A stretch of DNA of 26,036 nucleotides from a virus. The stretch covers positions 1 to 26,036 of IMG/VR virus record IMGVR_UViG_3300007523_001081. One strand, written 5' to 3'. The notes under the pieces were generated by a model. It made no database searches. It saw only the letters and a program-made list of their open reading frames with translations, and was not told the DNA's origin. How positions within the stretch are numbered: the first letter of the stretch is position 1; the number at the start of each line of letters is the position of its first letter. The position numbers and the translations under genes were made by a program. This document shows positions 13,790 to 22,429 of the stretch, piece after piece.

Positions 13790-16633
13790 ATGGCAAAAGT
13801 ATTAAAAGGAAAAGAAGCGGCAGAGTGGATAGCCAAAAATGAAAAGAAAGGTTTTAAAGTACGTAATGATGGCGGCACTGGTATTGCAGGTCGAAAAGAT
13901 TCCAGGGGTATTTTAGGTACAATAGATTCTTTGGGGTCTTCTTTACTTGGTGCACCAGATAATTTTCTAACTACCTCTGCAGAAGTTGGAAATGTAATAG
14001 CGAATGACGGACTAGGTGCAATATTAGATCCTAGGAAAATTAATTCGGAGGCAATGTTCATGGATGATACCAACTTCGAGAAGTTTAAGGACAGCCCACT
14101 ATTACAAGTGGCAAAGGGTTATGCATCTGGTTTGTCAACTGTTATGCCAGCAGCTGGTACTAGTTTACTAGGAACGATTGTTAGAGGAGGAGCAGCAGGG
14201 GGTCTTTCTTCATTTGGTGAATCTGAAAGAGGAAATGAGCTTCAATCAACATTATTAGGAACAGTAGCAGGTGGAGGAACATCAGGTGCATTAAACTTAG
14301 CAGGTAAAGGTGTTAAATATTTATCAAACAAAGGCAATCGTATTGATGATGTATTAAGCGAAGTAGGCGGAGAAGGTGGCAAGGTAAGTGGACAACTACC
14401 AGGAATAAATCAGGTGGACAACCTACCACCTCGACAATCAACGATTAACTTTTCGGAGAGTGGCTTAGCTGATAGAGATAAGGTAATAACTGCATTAGCA
14501 GAGGTGAATCCAGAACAAGCCCGTGTTTTTCAAAGGCGATTAATGCCCTTAAACAAAGATGCAAAAGGTACTTTATTAAATCAGATAGACGAGCAAGTAA
14601 ACGCTATGGATGAGGCTTATAGAGCTTCAGGAGAATTGATAAAAAAGCGGGCACAGTTACCAACAGGTGTAATGAAGACTGATGATCAATTAATGGCAAG
14701 TGTATTAGGTAGCAATCCTGTAAATAAAAGAATAAATATGATTAATAGACTGGACGAGTCATTAAAGCCGCAGGCATACCAAGAGTTATTACAAGCGACT
14801 CCTATAGATGATCCTTTGAGAGGGACTATAACGACAACAGCCAGGCTGAACGGTGTAGATATAACTAAACCTATACCTATACAAACAGCAACAATGGCAA
14901 CACCTACAACACCTTTAACGAGACAAAAGTTAGTAGACAATTTAGGAGATGAAACATTAGCTAAAGGCAATAGTTTTGATATAAACAAATTAAATTCGCA
15001 GCAAAAATATAAAGTTAGACAACAATTTAAAGACCTAGGATTCACTACAAATACTAAAACGGTTAGATTAGGCCAAGTTAGCAAAGGGGTTGATAATGAT
15101 ATTAATACTGTAATGAATGCTTTAAAAACCTATGATCTGCCTACTAATCAGACAGGTGTAGATGAATTAGTAAGCCGATTAGGACAAGATAGAGAAAACT
15201 TAGTATTACAAGCTATGGACTCTCGTTCACTACAAGTTAATTCTGATAACATACTTAAACAAGCAAGTGTATTTGTTGACAGAAATGCTAATACAGGCGG
15301 GCTGAATACGTTAACCAGTAAAACTGATATTGTAAAAGAGAACTTAAACAAATTTGTTCAAGAGAGTATAGATCCAGTTACTGGTAGCGCAAAAAAACAA
15401 GTATTGAACGCAGGTAATTTGTTCGACATTGTAAATGACGATGCTTATAAATCAGCATCCAGAAAAGTAGCTCAGACAGCTGATTTAGTTAAACCAGACA
15501 TGGCTGCTAAAGCTGCTATATATGATTATGCAAATGATTCTTTAAAAAGAATACCAGGATATGCAGAAATTAATAAAACATATTCTTCTTTATACAATCA
15601 GCTACCTAATATGGCTAGAAAACAGAAAGAAGGAGTGTTTAATGGTTTAATAGGTAAATCGCCCGGAATATTGGGTACAGGCATAGATCCAGCGCCATTG
15701 ATAAGTATAGGAAGAAAACAAATATTTGATAGAGCAATAGGAGGGATCGGAGATTTAAGGGCAGGGCAAATTCCAGGTAAAGAAGCGGCTGCTAATGTAT
15801 TAGGTCGAGGTGCTAATGTATTAGGTCAAGGTGCTAATGTATTAGATAATCTTTTAAATAATTCAACAGTTATGAAAACATCACAATATTTAGCACCTAG
15901 GATAGCTGCTAATCAATTTCAACCACAACAAGCAAACGCTATGGGTAACATGGGTAACATGGGTGGTATGGGTGATATGGGTAACATGGGTAACATGGGT
16001 GATATGGGTGATATGGGTAACATGGGTGATATGGGTGATATGGGTGGATACGGTACAGAACTATCTTCAATGTATGGAGGAGGACAACAGCATTCTCAAG
16101 GTGGGTTAGGAATGCTAGGAACACCACAGGGTAAACAAATGCTAGCAATGGCAGTATTAAGTGGCGAGATAGAACCTGCACAAGCTAATTTAGTAATGAA
16201 CTTGTTAGGCACACAAGACCAAGGACCACAAATGACAGCAGGGCAGCAAGATAAAATGGGTAGTTTAGATTTTCAATTAGCTAACTTGGATGAGATAGAA
16301 ACCATGATTAATGCAGATGGGAATCAATTCGGTTCCACAAATATATTAGGAAGAATAGCAGATAAGATTGGTGGACCTTTGGCAGACAAAGATAGAGCAT
16401 CAACAGCAACTAGGTTAAATTTCGCTACTTCTCAATTAGTTAACGAATTATCTGGAGCAGGTGCAAGTGATAGAGAAAGGTCTTATATACAAAACATGTT
16501 ACCAGGTATAAATGATGAACCCGAAGTGGCATTAGCAAAGCTTAATTCAGTAAGAAATACTTTAAAACTTAAGAGACAGCAGAAGTATGGTGAACAACAG
16601 CAGCAAGATATATCTACTCTTTATGCACAATAA
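13790..16633 (+). CDS. Large ejection-type internal virion protein
   Basis: 947 residues. Residues 105-185 hold a Gly/Ala/Ser-rich hydrophobic stretch (GTSLLGTIVRGGAAGGLSS, then STLLGTVAGGGTSGALNLAG), as in membrane-active injection proteins such as P22 gp16 or gp20. The middle (250-640) is long helical coiled coil. Residues 664-685 repeat NVLGRGA/NVLGQGA, and residues about 718-753 are twelve Met-Gly-(Asn/Asp/Gly) repeats. The C-terminal 200 residues are helical and Gln-rich. Size and place between adaptor and propeller fit an ejection protein that spans the envelope. No lysozyme or transglycosylase active-site motif is visible. Confidence 0.72.
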   Translation: MAKVLKGKEAAEWIAKNEKKGFKVRNDGGTGIAGRKDSRGILGTIDSLGSSLLGAPDNFLTTSAEVGNVIANDGLGAILDPRKINSEAMFMDDTNFEKFKDSPLLQVAKGYASGLSTVMPAAGTSLLGTIVRGGAAGGLSSFGESERGNELQSTLLGTVAGGGTSGALNLAGKGVKYLSNKGNRIDDVLSEVGGEGGKVSGQLPGINQVDNLPPRQSTINFSESGLADRDKVITALAEVNPEQARVFQRRLMPLNKDAKGTLLNQIDEQVNAMDEAYRASGELIKKRAQLPTGVMKTDDQLMASVLGSNPVNKRINMINRLDESLKPQAYQELLQATPIDDPLRGTITTTARLNGVDITKPIPIQTATMATPTTPLTRQKLVDNLGDETLAKGNSFDINKLNSQQKYKVRQQFKDLGFTTNTKTVRLGQVSKGVDNDINTVMNALKTYDLPTNQTGVDELVSRLGQDRENLVLQAMDSRSLQVNSDNILKQASVFVDRNANTGGLNTLTSKTDIVKENLNKFVQESIDPVTGSAKKQVLNAGNLFDIVNDDAYKSASRKVAQTADLVKPDMAAKAAIYDYANDSLKRIPGYAEINKTYSSLYNQLPNMARKQKEGVFNGLIGKSPGILGTGIDPAPLISIGRKQIFDRAIGGIGDLRAGQIPGKEAAANVLGRGANVLGQGANVLDNLLNNSTVMKTSQYLAPRIAANQFQPQQANAMGNMGNMGGMGDMGNMGNMGDMGDMGNMGDMGDMGGYGTELSSMYGGGQQHSQGGLGMLGTPQGKQMLAMAVLSGEIEPAQANLVMNLLGTQDQGPQMTAGQQDKMGSLDFQLANLDEIETMINADGNQFGSTNILGRIADKIGGPLADKDRASTATRLNFATSQLVNELSGAGASDRERSYIQNMLPGINDEPEVALAKLNSVRNTLKLKRQQKYGEQQQQDISTLYAQ
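15791..15853 (+). repeat. 21-base repeat encoding ANVLGxG
   Basis: Three tandem units (15791, 15812, 15833) of GCTAATGTATTAGG; the third ends differently (DN in place of GQ). In frame within the large ejection-type gene. Confidence 0.8.
15941..16048 (+). repeat. Twelve 9-base repeats, MG(N/D/G)
   Basis: ATGGGTAAC, ATGGGTGAT, ATGGGTGGT or ATGGGTGGA, 12 units in tandem, encode MGN/MGD/MGG. Sequence is nearly pure at base level, which marks a recent slippage expansion. It forms a flexible Gly/Met linker. Confidence 0.92.
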
Positions 16634-16635
16634 TA

Positions 16636-18333
16636 ATGGCAGTACTTACGTTAAATGATCTAAGTGGTTCTATTAATCATAGGTCACCAGGATTGTTAGA
16701 AAACAATCAGTTTGAACTACTGCTTAACACTTCACAAGCACAAGTAGGAAATACTGCACATAGGCTAGGTTCACAGCTATTTTTAAACGCTATATCAACT
16801 GGAGCTAATCCAATTAGAGGCCTAGGAGAATTTATAAAATCAGATAACACAACCTTTTTACATACAGTATGTCAAGGTACTTTATATGTAAATGGTGTGG
16901 GCACGTGGACCTCACAAGCAGCAAGTGAGTGGAATACAAGCAGTGAGATTGATATGGATAATTATATAGGGAGACATTACATGGCAAGTTCTACAGCTTT
17001 AGAATGGCTAAGATATTTTACAGAAACAGGAGCAAGCATATTTGCAAAAGTCTGGTTTCCTTTAGCTGCTACAGGTGCAGGAAGAAATACAGCAACTGTT
17101 GATGCAAGCTCAACAGCCTCTACATTAGTAACTACTGAAAGTATATTTACGGCCGAGATGGTAGGGATGACAATATTTAATACAACAGATACCACTAGCA
17201 ATATAATCACAGCCTATACAAGCGGTACAACAGTTACGGTAGGAACTGCAATTAATAATACTTGGGACGGTGACACAGTAGAGATGAGAATTGACGGCAA
17301 ATATTTAGCAGTTAATGGTGCTTATATGTTACTAGGCGGTAATTCAGTTTATCCTAGAAGAGTATATTATAGTCAAGTAGCACAAGGAGACTTTGCAGTT
17401 AGTACAGACTATTTTGAATCCTCGCAGTCAATAACAGGGGTTACATCATTTGGGAATGGAAGACCATTTGTAGCATTCTCTAATAATACTTATTTAGTGT
17501 TAGATCCACAATCAGTATATGTTAATGAAGTTACTGATTATGGATGCACATCTAATAAATCGATAGTCAATATAAAAGGAAATATAATCTGGTTAGGACA
17601 AGGGGGGTTTTATATGTTAAGCCCTAATCAATCTTACCCCACAGACATATCCTTAGTAATTAAGAATGATCAAACACATGATGATTTATTTTATGCAATA
17701 ACACAGAGTAATTTTATACTAGCAGCAGCAGGGGGTTTAGATGAAAGATATTTTTGTGCGTTACAAGATCTAAGTATAAATGTGAGGGGGCAAGATATAG
17801 ATTCATGTGTTTTAGAGTTTGATGCTAGTCAAAATAACTGGAAAATCCATTCATATTCAGCAGGAAAATTGGGTAGCATCTTTGCAAATTTTACGGACAC
17901 AACGGGTAAATATTTATATGCTGGAAGCTATACTAATGGTGGTGTTTTCAAATTAGAGATACCATCACTCTACACAGATAAAGATATAAATGATTCTACA
18001 AATACGATAAATTCTATAACACAAACAAAACATTACAGATTTTATGATAAAGGAGACAGTGCAATAAGAATGCAAAATGTATTGAAATTACACTTTCAAT
18101 ATTATTCTGCAAGTACAATAACCGTAAAGTATGCTTTAGATGGTAGTAGTACATATACTACATTAACAACATTACCTGCATACACAGCAACCCGGTGGAA
18201 CTGGGAATATATGGATCTTGGAGAAGAGTGCAAAAGTATTAGTTTACAATTAGAAACTTTAGGTAACTTTATTATGTATGCGCTTGGTTTTGAATTGCAA
18301 ACACAAGCCGCAGAAGGTATCAAAGGGCGTTAA
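16636..18333 (+). CDS. P22 gp10-like beta-propeller (tail hub/DNA-stabilising) protein
   Basis: 565 residues. The N-terminus (LSGSINHRSPGLLENNQFEL) and the GLGEFIKSDNTTFLHTVCQG strands are typical of P22 gp10-type phage stabilisation proteins and T7-like tube proteins. Residues 225-480 alternate strands: RRVYYSQVAQGDF, then FGNGRPFVAFSNNTYLVL, GNIIWLGQGGFYMLSP, CVLEFDASQNNWKIHSY, a propeller-blade pattern. Residues 152-218 are the module shared with the adaptor. The protein would form the tail hub that holds packaged DNA. It starts two bases after the previous stop. Propeller fold is read from blade-like repeats; confidence is good. Confidence 0.78.
   Translation: MAVLTLNDLSGSINHRSPGLLENNQFELLLNTSQAQVGNTAHRLGSQLFLNAISTGANPIRGLGEFIKSDNTTFLHTVCQGTLYVNGVGTWTSQAASEWNTSSEIDMDNYIGRHYMASSTALEWLRYFTETGASIFAKVWFPLAATGAGRNTATVDASSTASTLVTTESIFTAEMVGMTIFNTTDTTSNIITAYTSGTTVTVGTAINNTWDGDTVEMRIDGKYLAVNGAYMLLGGNSVYPRRVYYSQVAQGDFAVSTDYFESSQSITGVTSFGNGRPFVAFSNNTYLVLDPQSVYVNEVTDYGCTSNKSIVNIKGNIIWLGQGGFYMLSPNQSYPTDISLVIKNDQTHDDLFYAITQSNFILAAAGGLDERYFCALQDLSINVRGQDIDSCVLEFDASQNNWKIHSYSAGKLGSIFANFTDTTGKYLYAGSYTNGGVFKLEIPSLYTDKDINDSTNTINSITQTKHYRFYDKGDSAIRMQNVLKLHFQYYSASTITVKYALDGSSTYTTLTTLPAYTATRWNWEYMDLGEECKSISLQLETLGNFIMYALGFELQTQAAEGIKGR
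17092..17129 (+). repeat. 38-base exact repeat, copy 2 (shared module)
   Basis: Identical to 10973-11010 and in the same reading frame (ATVDASSTASTLV). The second block at 17246-17276 matches 11127-11157 with 2 mismatches. Confidence 0.93.
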
Positions 18334-18344
18334 ATAATATTGCG

Positions 18345-18899
18345 ATGGGACAAACTATATTACAAAAAAGTGTACTACCAAAACCAGTACAAGATATAAG
18401 GGGCGCAGGGTTTAGCCAAGACTTTAGACGAGATACTGCCAATAGTCAGAATGGACCAAATGGACCGATAAGAGCAATGTCTAAACAAGGATTTATGGCA
18501 GAAAACTTGCGTTCATTAGATCTCATTACAGATAGGTCATTACAAGCTATAAATGAGGTTAAATTTTTAGTAGTAGATACCAGTAACTTTGATAGTAATC
18601 CCACATTAGGTTCTTTTTTATATATTAATAGTGTGCCACATCAGTTAGGATATGAACCTGTTTTCTTGGCAGAGGCTAGTTTCAATAATGATGAATATTT
18701 TAGTCCCTGCCCTTTGTTTAAGGTATTTGTTACAAGCTTTGGTTATCGAGGCTCATATTCAGTTAATATGAGATGTACAAGTACTGATATATTTTGTAAC
18801 GTTTTTTTAGATGGTTTGGTTGCCTTTACTACATTTGGCTTTCCATTAACTATAAAGATTTTTTTATTTAGAGAACAGATAAATGGTAAATCAGTATAA
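18345..18899 (+). CDS. Small virion-type protein, paralogue A of three
   Basis: 184 residues. Residues 1-60 are unique and polar (GFSQDFRRDTANSQNGP). From about 65 the layout is shared with the next two genes: a strand with VDTSN, a LGYEP motif (HQLGYEPVFLAEASF), beta strands, then a C-terminal (F/L)FRE motif (IKIFLFREQ). This architecture suggests one compact beta domain copied and diverged. It starts 12 bases after the propeller gene. A tail-tip or fibre-base role is inferred from position only. Confidence 0.7.
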   Translation: MGQTILQKSVLPKPVQDIRGAGFSQDFRRDTANSQNGPNGPIRAMSKQGFMAENLRSLDLITDRSLQAINEVKFLVVDTSNFDSNPTLGSFLYINSVPHQLGYEPVFLAEASFNNDEYFSPCPLFKVFVTSFGYRGSYSVNMRCTSTDIFCNVFLDGLVAFTTFGFPLTIKIFLFREQINGKSV

Positions 18900-19326
18900 A
18901 CCGATAGATAATTATAAAGAAGCAGGTTTTGATGAATTGATGCAACGTAAAACCGTTAATAATCCAGCTGTACCAAAAGACAGCTTAGTGTCGCAAGATA
19001 AGCAGATTTTTCAAACTAGAGACGACTTTAATTTTAGAATCGTAGATAGAAAATATGCAGTTATTCCTAAGAGTGCCCCGTTTGAAGTTCAGACTATTAT
19101 AATACCTCTTAAGCTAGGCTATATACCAACTTGTTTTGCCTTTGCAAGGTCGGCAGGGCTACCTACAGGATGGAATCTATTAAATTATATGATTAATACT
19201 GGTGCTTCTAGTGGTGATAGTCCTTTTGTAAATTTTGGAATAAATGAACAAGAATTATCATTTACAAAAACTATGGTTCAGATAGTGGAAATTTATTATT
19301 TACTATTTAGAGAGGCAGCGAAATAA
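18883..19326 (+). CDS. Small virion-type protein, paralogue B of three
   Basis: 147 residues, starting inside the previous gene (17-base overlap). Shared points: the IVDRKYAVI strand, KLGYIP (LGYEP in the other two), and the C-terminal IYYLLFREAAK. Residues 1-45 are polar. Lacks other motifs. It is shorter at the N-terminus than paralogue A. Neighbour and layout point to a three-gene family of the virion. Confidence 0.7.
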   Translation: MVNQYKPIDNYKEAGFDELMQRKTVNNPAVPKDSLVSQDKQIFQTRDDFNFRIVDRKYAVIPKSAPFEVQTIIIPLKLGYIPTCFAFARSAGLPTGWNLLNYMINTGASSGDSPFVNFGINEQELSFTKTMVQIVEIYYLLFREAAK

Positions 19327-19745
19327 TGAATTTAACACAAAATAACAATAAAAATATTTCCAGATATTCCCTTGTATCAGATGATCAAAGAGCATTTCAA
19401 GTATCAGAATCTAAGAATTTTTTAATATTTGATACTAATACTACAGAAGTGGTAAAAGCAGCTGGAGCAGAAGTAGGTACTATAACAATAGAACATGCGT
19501 TAGGTTACGAACCTATGATAAATGTTTCTTATAAATTACCTGCAAATAAGTATTATGCATCAGCACCTGCAAGTTTTATTATTGGAGCAGCTTATCTTGG
19601 TACAGTTAGTGCCAAGGTAAACAAGAAAGATTTAGTTCTTACTGTTGAAATTTATGATCCTTCAGGTTTTTTACCAAACCCATTAGTAACGGTTTTTTTT
19701 AAATATTTTATATTTAGAGAAAGCGCATCAAGAAAACGTAAATAA
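19326..19745 (+). CDS. Small virion-type protein, paralogue C of three
   Basis: 139 residues, overlapping the previous stop by one base (TAATG). It carries NFLIFDTNTTEV, the motif ALGYEPMINVSYKLP, and the C-terminal YFIFRESASRKRK with a basic end. Clear relation to A and B in motif order and spacing. It closes the virion block before the lysis-type cassette. Confidence 0.7.
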   Translation: MNLTQNNNKNISRYSLVSDDQRAFQVSESKNFLIFDTNTTEVVKAAGAEVGTITIEHALGYEPMINVSYKLPANKYYASAPASFIIGAAYLGTVSAKVNKKDLVLTVEIYDPSGFLPNPLVTVFFKYFIFRESASRKRK

Positions 19746-19765
19746 ATAGGCGTATCGAATGTAAT

Positions 19766-19801
19766 TTAGTAAAATGTAATTATTATATAAATTAGTAAAA
19801 T
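19766..19801 (+). repeat. Direct repeat TTAGTAAAAT, two copies
   Basis: 10-base copies at 19766-19775 and 19792-19801 in the A/T-rich gap before the 19818 gene, 26 bases apart. They could be protein-binding sites or simply low-complexity sequence. No good -35/-10 pair is visible. Confidence 0.35.
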
Positions 19802-19817
19802 TAAACATAAATTTAAA

Positions 19818-20378
19818 ATGGAAACATCAAATCCGCAAACCATGAGTCGAGATTATAGCATAGGACAAAATGCACAGGCTGTAAATAATATGCAAATCCA
19901 AGTTGCTGTACTCGCAAGTAAGCTAGAAGATCTTATAAAGAGCTTTCAAGACTCAACAAAACGAGTAGAGATAAGTATTGCAGCTCTTACAGTTACACAG
20001 ACGACTGAGTTAGCGAGCTTTAAAACGGACCAAATAAAAAGAACAGACGAAATTAATCGAGGTGTTACTGATTGGAATAGAGCTTTAAGAATGCTAGAAG
20101 TTAGTCAACAAAACGTAAACTCAAGATTAGAAGCTCAAGATAAAGAAGTTAATTATTTAAAAAATGAGATAATTAAAAAGATGCAAGAAAAACAAGGTCA
20201 ACAAGAATATAATCTTAATATTTTTTCTGATAAGATTGATAAGATTGCAAACTTGATAGAGCTAAAAGATAAAGATAATAACATTGTTAAAACAGTTGTC
20301 TTTAAAACAATAGAAGTTATATTAATAGCAGTTTTAGTAGGTGGCTTATCTTTAGTGATAACAAATATTCAAAAGTGA
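19818..20378 (+). CDS. Tail-anchored coiled-coil membrane protein (lysis-type)
   Basis: 186 residues. Residues 20-150 are a long Gln/Lys/Glu coiled coil (LASKLEDLIKSFQDS; ARLEAQDKEVNYLKNEI-type heptads). Residues about 162-182 are one hydrophobic helix (FKTIEVILIAVLVGGLSLVI) followed by a short NIQK tail, so the protein is C-tail-anchored. The next gene, a membrane-bound peptidase, starts 13 bases later. Such coiled-coil membrane proteins occur in spanin- and holin-like roles; a holin is less likely, with only one helix. Function is inferred. Confidence 0.72.
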   Translation: METSNPQTMSRDYSIGQNAQAVNNMQIQVAVLASKLEDLIKSFQDSTKRVEISIAALTVTQTTELASFKTDQIKRTDEINRGVTDWNRALRMLEVSQQNVNSRLEAQDKEVNYLKNEIIKKMQEKQGQQEYNLNIFSDKIDKIANLIELKDKDNNIVKTVVFKTIEVILIAVLVGGLSLVITNIQK

Positions 20379-20384
20379 TATACT
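20376..20384 (+). promoter_or_regulatory. Extended -10 candidate before the M23 gene
   Basis: TGATATACT, the same 9 bases as at 1369-1377, no clear -35. The predicted start (about 20391) falls next to the ATG at 20392, so a leaderless mRNA is possible. It overlaps the upstream stop, which makes chance likely. Confidence 0.3.
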
Positions 20385-20391
20385 AATAATA

Positions 20392-21645
20392 ATGAAAAGT
20401 CCATTAAATAAACAATTAGAAATAACGTTTGTAGGGGTTAAGCAAGACTACAGTGCTCATATAGCTTCAGGTGGCTTAAGGGCACAATATCCAGGAATAG
20501 ACTTAGTTACAATAGAAAGCATTAATCAATCTTGCTACGCAATTGAAAGCGGGTATATGATACCTGCTACAGATAGTTTTGGAGGCAAATATATACAACT
20601 GAATGGAACTACTGGCGCTTGGTTTTATGTTCATCTTTCTAACTTTAATGGTGCTGCTAGGTATGTTTCTGAGGGAGAGCTAATTGGTTCTTGCGGCGAA
20701 AGTGGGTATTCATTTGGTGCTCATTTGCACTTAGGCTTAATGATAAATGGGCGTTATGTAGATCCAGAACCTTATATAAAACAGTTTTTTAGTTCACCAA
20801 TAATTATTAATAATCCTAATATGAATACAGTAATTGTAAAATCCGGATGGGGTATATCTAATGTAGCAAAAGAGGCTGGCATGAATGACTGGTATACAGA
20901 AAATGCATGGCAACAAATAGCACAATTTAACAGTTATTCAAGATGGGAAGATTTACAAGCTGAATTTGAAAGCGGTTCTATTGTAGGAAAGATTTTAATA
21001 ATTAAAGCTAACAATAACACTTCAATACCGCAAATAGACGATACAAAACAAGTTAAGGATTTAACAGACAAAATAACTAAGTTAGAGGCTGAAAAGATAA
21101 AGATTGAAGCTGATGCAAAAACAAAAGAAAATGAATTAATGGCTTTAAACTTACAAAAAGAAACGGCTAGACAAGTTGAAGTAGAAAAGTTACTGTTTGG
21201 TTTAAATAGTGAAAAAAAATCTCTAAACGAGCAATTAAACAAAGTGGCTTTAGAGTTAAAGACCATCGAGGAAAGCAGTGTATACCTACCTAACACAGAC
21301 ATTATAAGCGAAGTTATAGTTACAGCAATAACACAAGAAGTAAAAGTAAGTGGCATAATAGGTAAATATCACGCTTTCATTGATAAGTATTTTAAATCCG
21401 ATTATGCTAGAAGTTTATTTAAGTATGATTGGTTTTTAATAATAGCTATTGTGATAGGTGCTTTTTTAAGTTTATCAGAAAGTTATACAGGTAATAATCA
21501 ATTTATCATCGGGCTAGTATCACTATTAACAGGTATAGCAGGACAAATTTTAAAATATTTAGCAACTAATTATGACAGAAATAGAGATGGTAAATTAGAC
21601 CAGAAGGATAGTATTTTACTTCAAATAAACAAACTGCCCGAATAA
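20392..21645 (+). CDS. Membrane-anchored M23-like endopeptidase (lysis)
   Basis: 417 residues. The N-terminal 130 residues are an M23-type peptidase domain: PGID at 34-37 (D37 is the first-motif zinc Asp), H81 in YVHLS, and H111xH113 in GAHLHLG. The His normally four residues before D37 is Tyr33 here, so one zinc ligand looks lost. A LysM-like segment follows (about 145-200: VKSGWGISNVAKEA, NAWQQIAQFN), then a coiled coil (215-290), two membrane helices (about 347-361 and 370-388), and a C-terminal EF-hand-type loop DRNRDGKLDQKD at 395-406. No signal peptide. The peptidase would cut peptidoglycan cross-links. Membrane anchoring at the C-end and lost ligand make it unusual. Confidence 0.78.
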   Translation: MKSPLNKQLEITFVGVKQDYSAHIASGGLRAQYPGIDLVTIESINQSCYAIESGYMIPATDSFGGKYIQLNGTTGAWFYVHLSNFNGAARYVSEGELIGSCGESGYSFGAHLHLGLMINGRYVDPEPYIKQFFSSPIIINNPNMNTVIVKSGWGISNVAKEAGMNDWYTENAWQQIAQFNSYSRWEDLQAEFESGSIVGKILIIKANNNTSIPQIDDTKQVKDLTDKITKLEAEKIKIEADAKTKENELMALNLQKETARQVEVEKLLFGLNSEKKSLNEQLNKVALELKTIEESSVYLPNTDIISEVIVTAITQEVKVSGIIGKYHAFIDKYFKSDYARSLFKYDWFLIIAIVIGAFLSLSESYTGNNQFIIGLVSLLTGIAGQILKYLATNYDRNRDGKLDQKDSILLQINKLPE

Positions 21646-21666
21646 AAGAGACTTATCTGATTTTTT

Positions 21667-21837
21667 ATTGATATTAAGACGAAAGCGGTAGAGAATTTTA
21701 TAAAAGCGACATTAATATGTTTGATAGCATATTTAGTTATTCAACTGCTTAATTTAACTATACCAAATGATCTGCTGTACTTTATGGCTGGTTTTGTATA
21801 CTTCATTTATTTAATGAATGCACTAGATAATAAATGA
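21667..21837 (+). CDS. Two-helix small membrane protein, holin-like, non-ATG start
   Basis: An open frame ends at TGA 21835-21837, which overlaps the next ATG (ATGA at 21834-21837). No in-frame ATG gives a useful length; the start could be ATT at 21667 (56 residues) or TTG at 21721 (38 residues). It encodes two membrane helices (LICLIAYLVIQLLNLTI and LLYFMAGFVYFIYLM) with a short turn, a small-holin-like plan, and a polar C-end. It follows the peptidase gene. Real-gene support: overlap, membrane pattern and place. The start is uncertain. Confidence 0.5.
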   Translation: MDIKTKAVENFIKATLICLIAYLVIQLLNLTIPNDLLYFMAGFVYFIYLMNALDNK

Positions 21838-22391
21838 TCACTAAGGTTTTTAAATGTAAAAATTGCCGTAGAGAGTTTATAAAAACGCAAACTTTGCGGA
21901 AATATTGTAGTTCCACGTGTTTCACAGAATCTAGTAAAAAAGCGGCAAAAAAAAATAGACGTAAAAAGTCTAATACACCTATAAAAAACAGGTGTGATAC
22001 TTTGTTTGCTAAATTGGTTAGAGAGCGAGATAGTAGATGTTTGAGATGCGGAAAAATCGAAAACTTGCAATGTAACCATATTATTTCAAGGCGCGAGTTA
22101 CGGTTTAGATGGACCTTTAATAATGCGTATACTTTATGTGCTGGCTGCCATCTTTATTGGTGGCACGACCAGAAATATCCAGATCAAAATATTAGTTTTT
22201 TAAAAGAAAGGCTACCAGACTTTTACGAAGCTTACCTAGCTAATAAAAACATAGCGCTACTAAATGCACAGGCTTTATTTAAGCCGGACTGGGATAACTT
22301 ACCGAACATCATACTGCTAGAGCATACAAATTTAAAACAGCTACCTTCTAGTCTCTCTGATGACATGAACTTAAAAAACATTGACCTCTAA
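21834..22391 (+). CDS. NinG/Rap-like HNH nuclease
   Basis: 185 residues. An N-terminal zinc cluster C8xxC11 and C25xxxC29 is followed by a basic stretch (KKAAKKNRRKKS) and a second, HNH-type module: C69xxC72, H82 (NHIIS), N97, C102xxC105-H106, H111. This two-part plan, with LRFRWTFNNAYTLC, matches lambda NinG (Rap)-type recombination proteins, which cut recombination or Holliday structures. It overlaps the previous gene by ATGA and lies before the replication operon, like ninG near O/P in lambdoid phages. A homing-type HNH is the alternative. Confidence 0.74.
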   Translation: MITKVFKCKNCRREFIKTQTLRKYCSSTCFTESSKKAAKKNRRKKSNTPIKNRCDTLFAKLVRERDSRCLRCGKIENLQCNHIISRRELRFRWTFNNAYTLCAGCHLYWWHDQKYPDQNISFLKERLPDFYEAYLANKNIALLNAQALFKPDWDNLPNIILLEHTNLKQLPSSLSDDMNLKNIDL

Positions 22392-22429
22392 ACTAAAACA
22401 GTCCTATAGTTTTATTATATTTTTTGATG

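Noticed and set aside
14686-15084. Minus-strand frame of 132 residues in the ejection-type gene
   Set aside because: Antisense of a well-supported long coding frame; composition follows the + strand codons.
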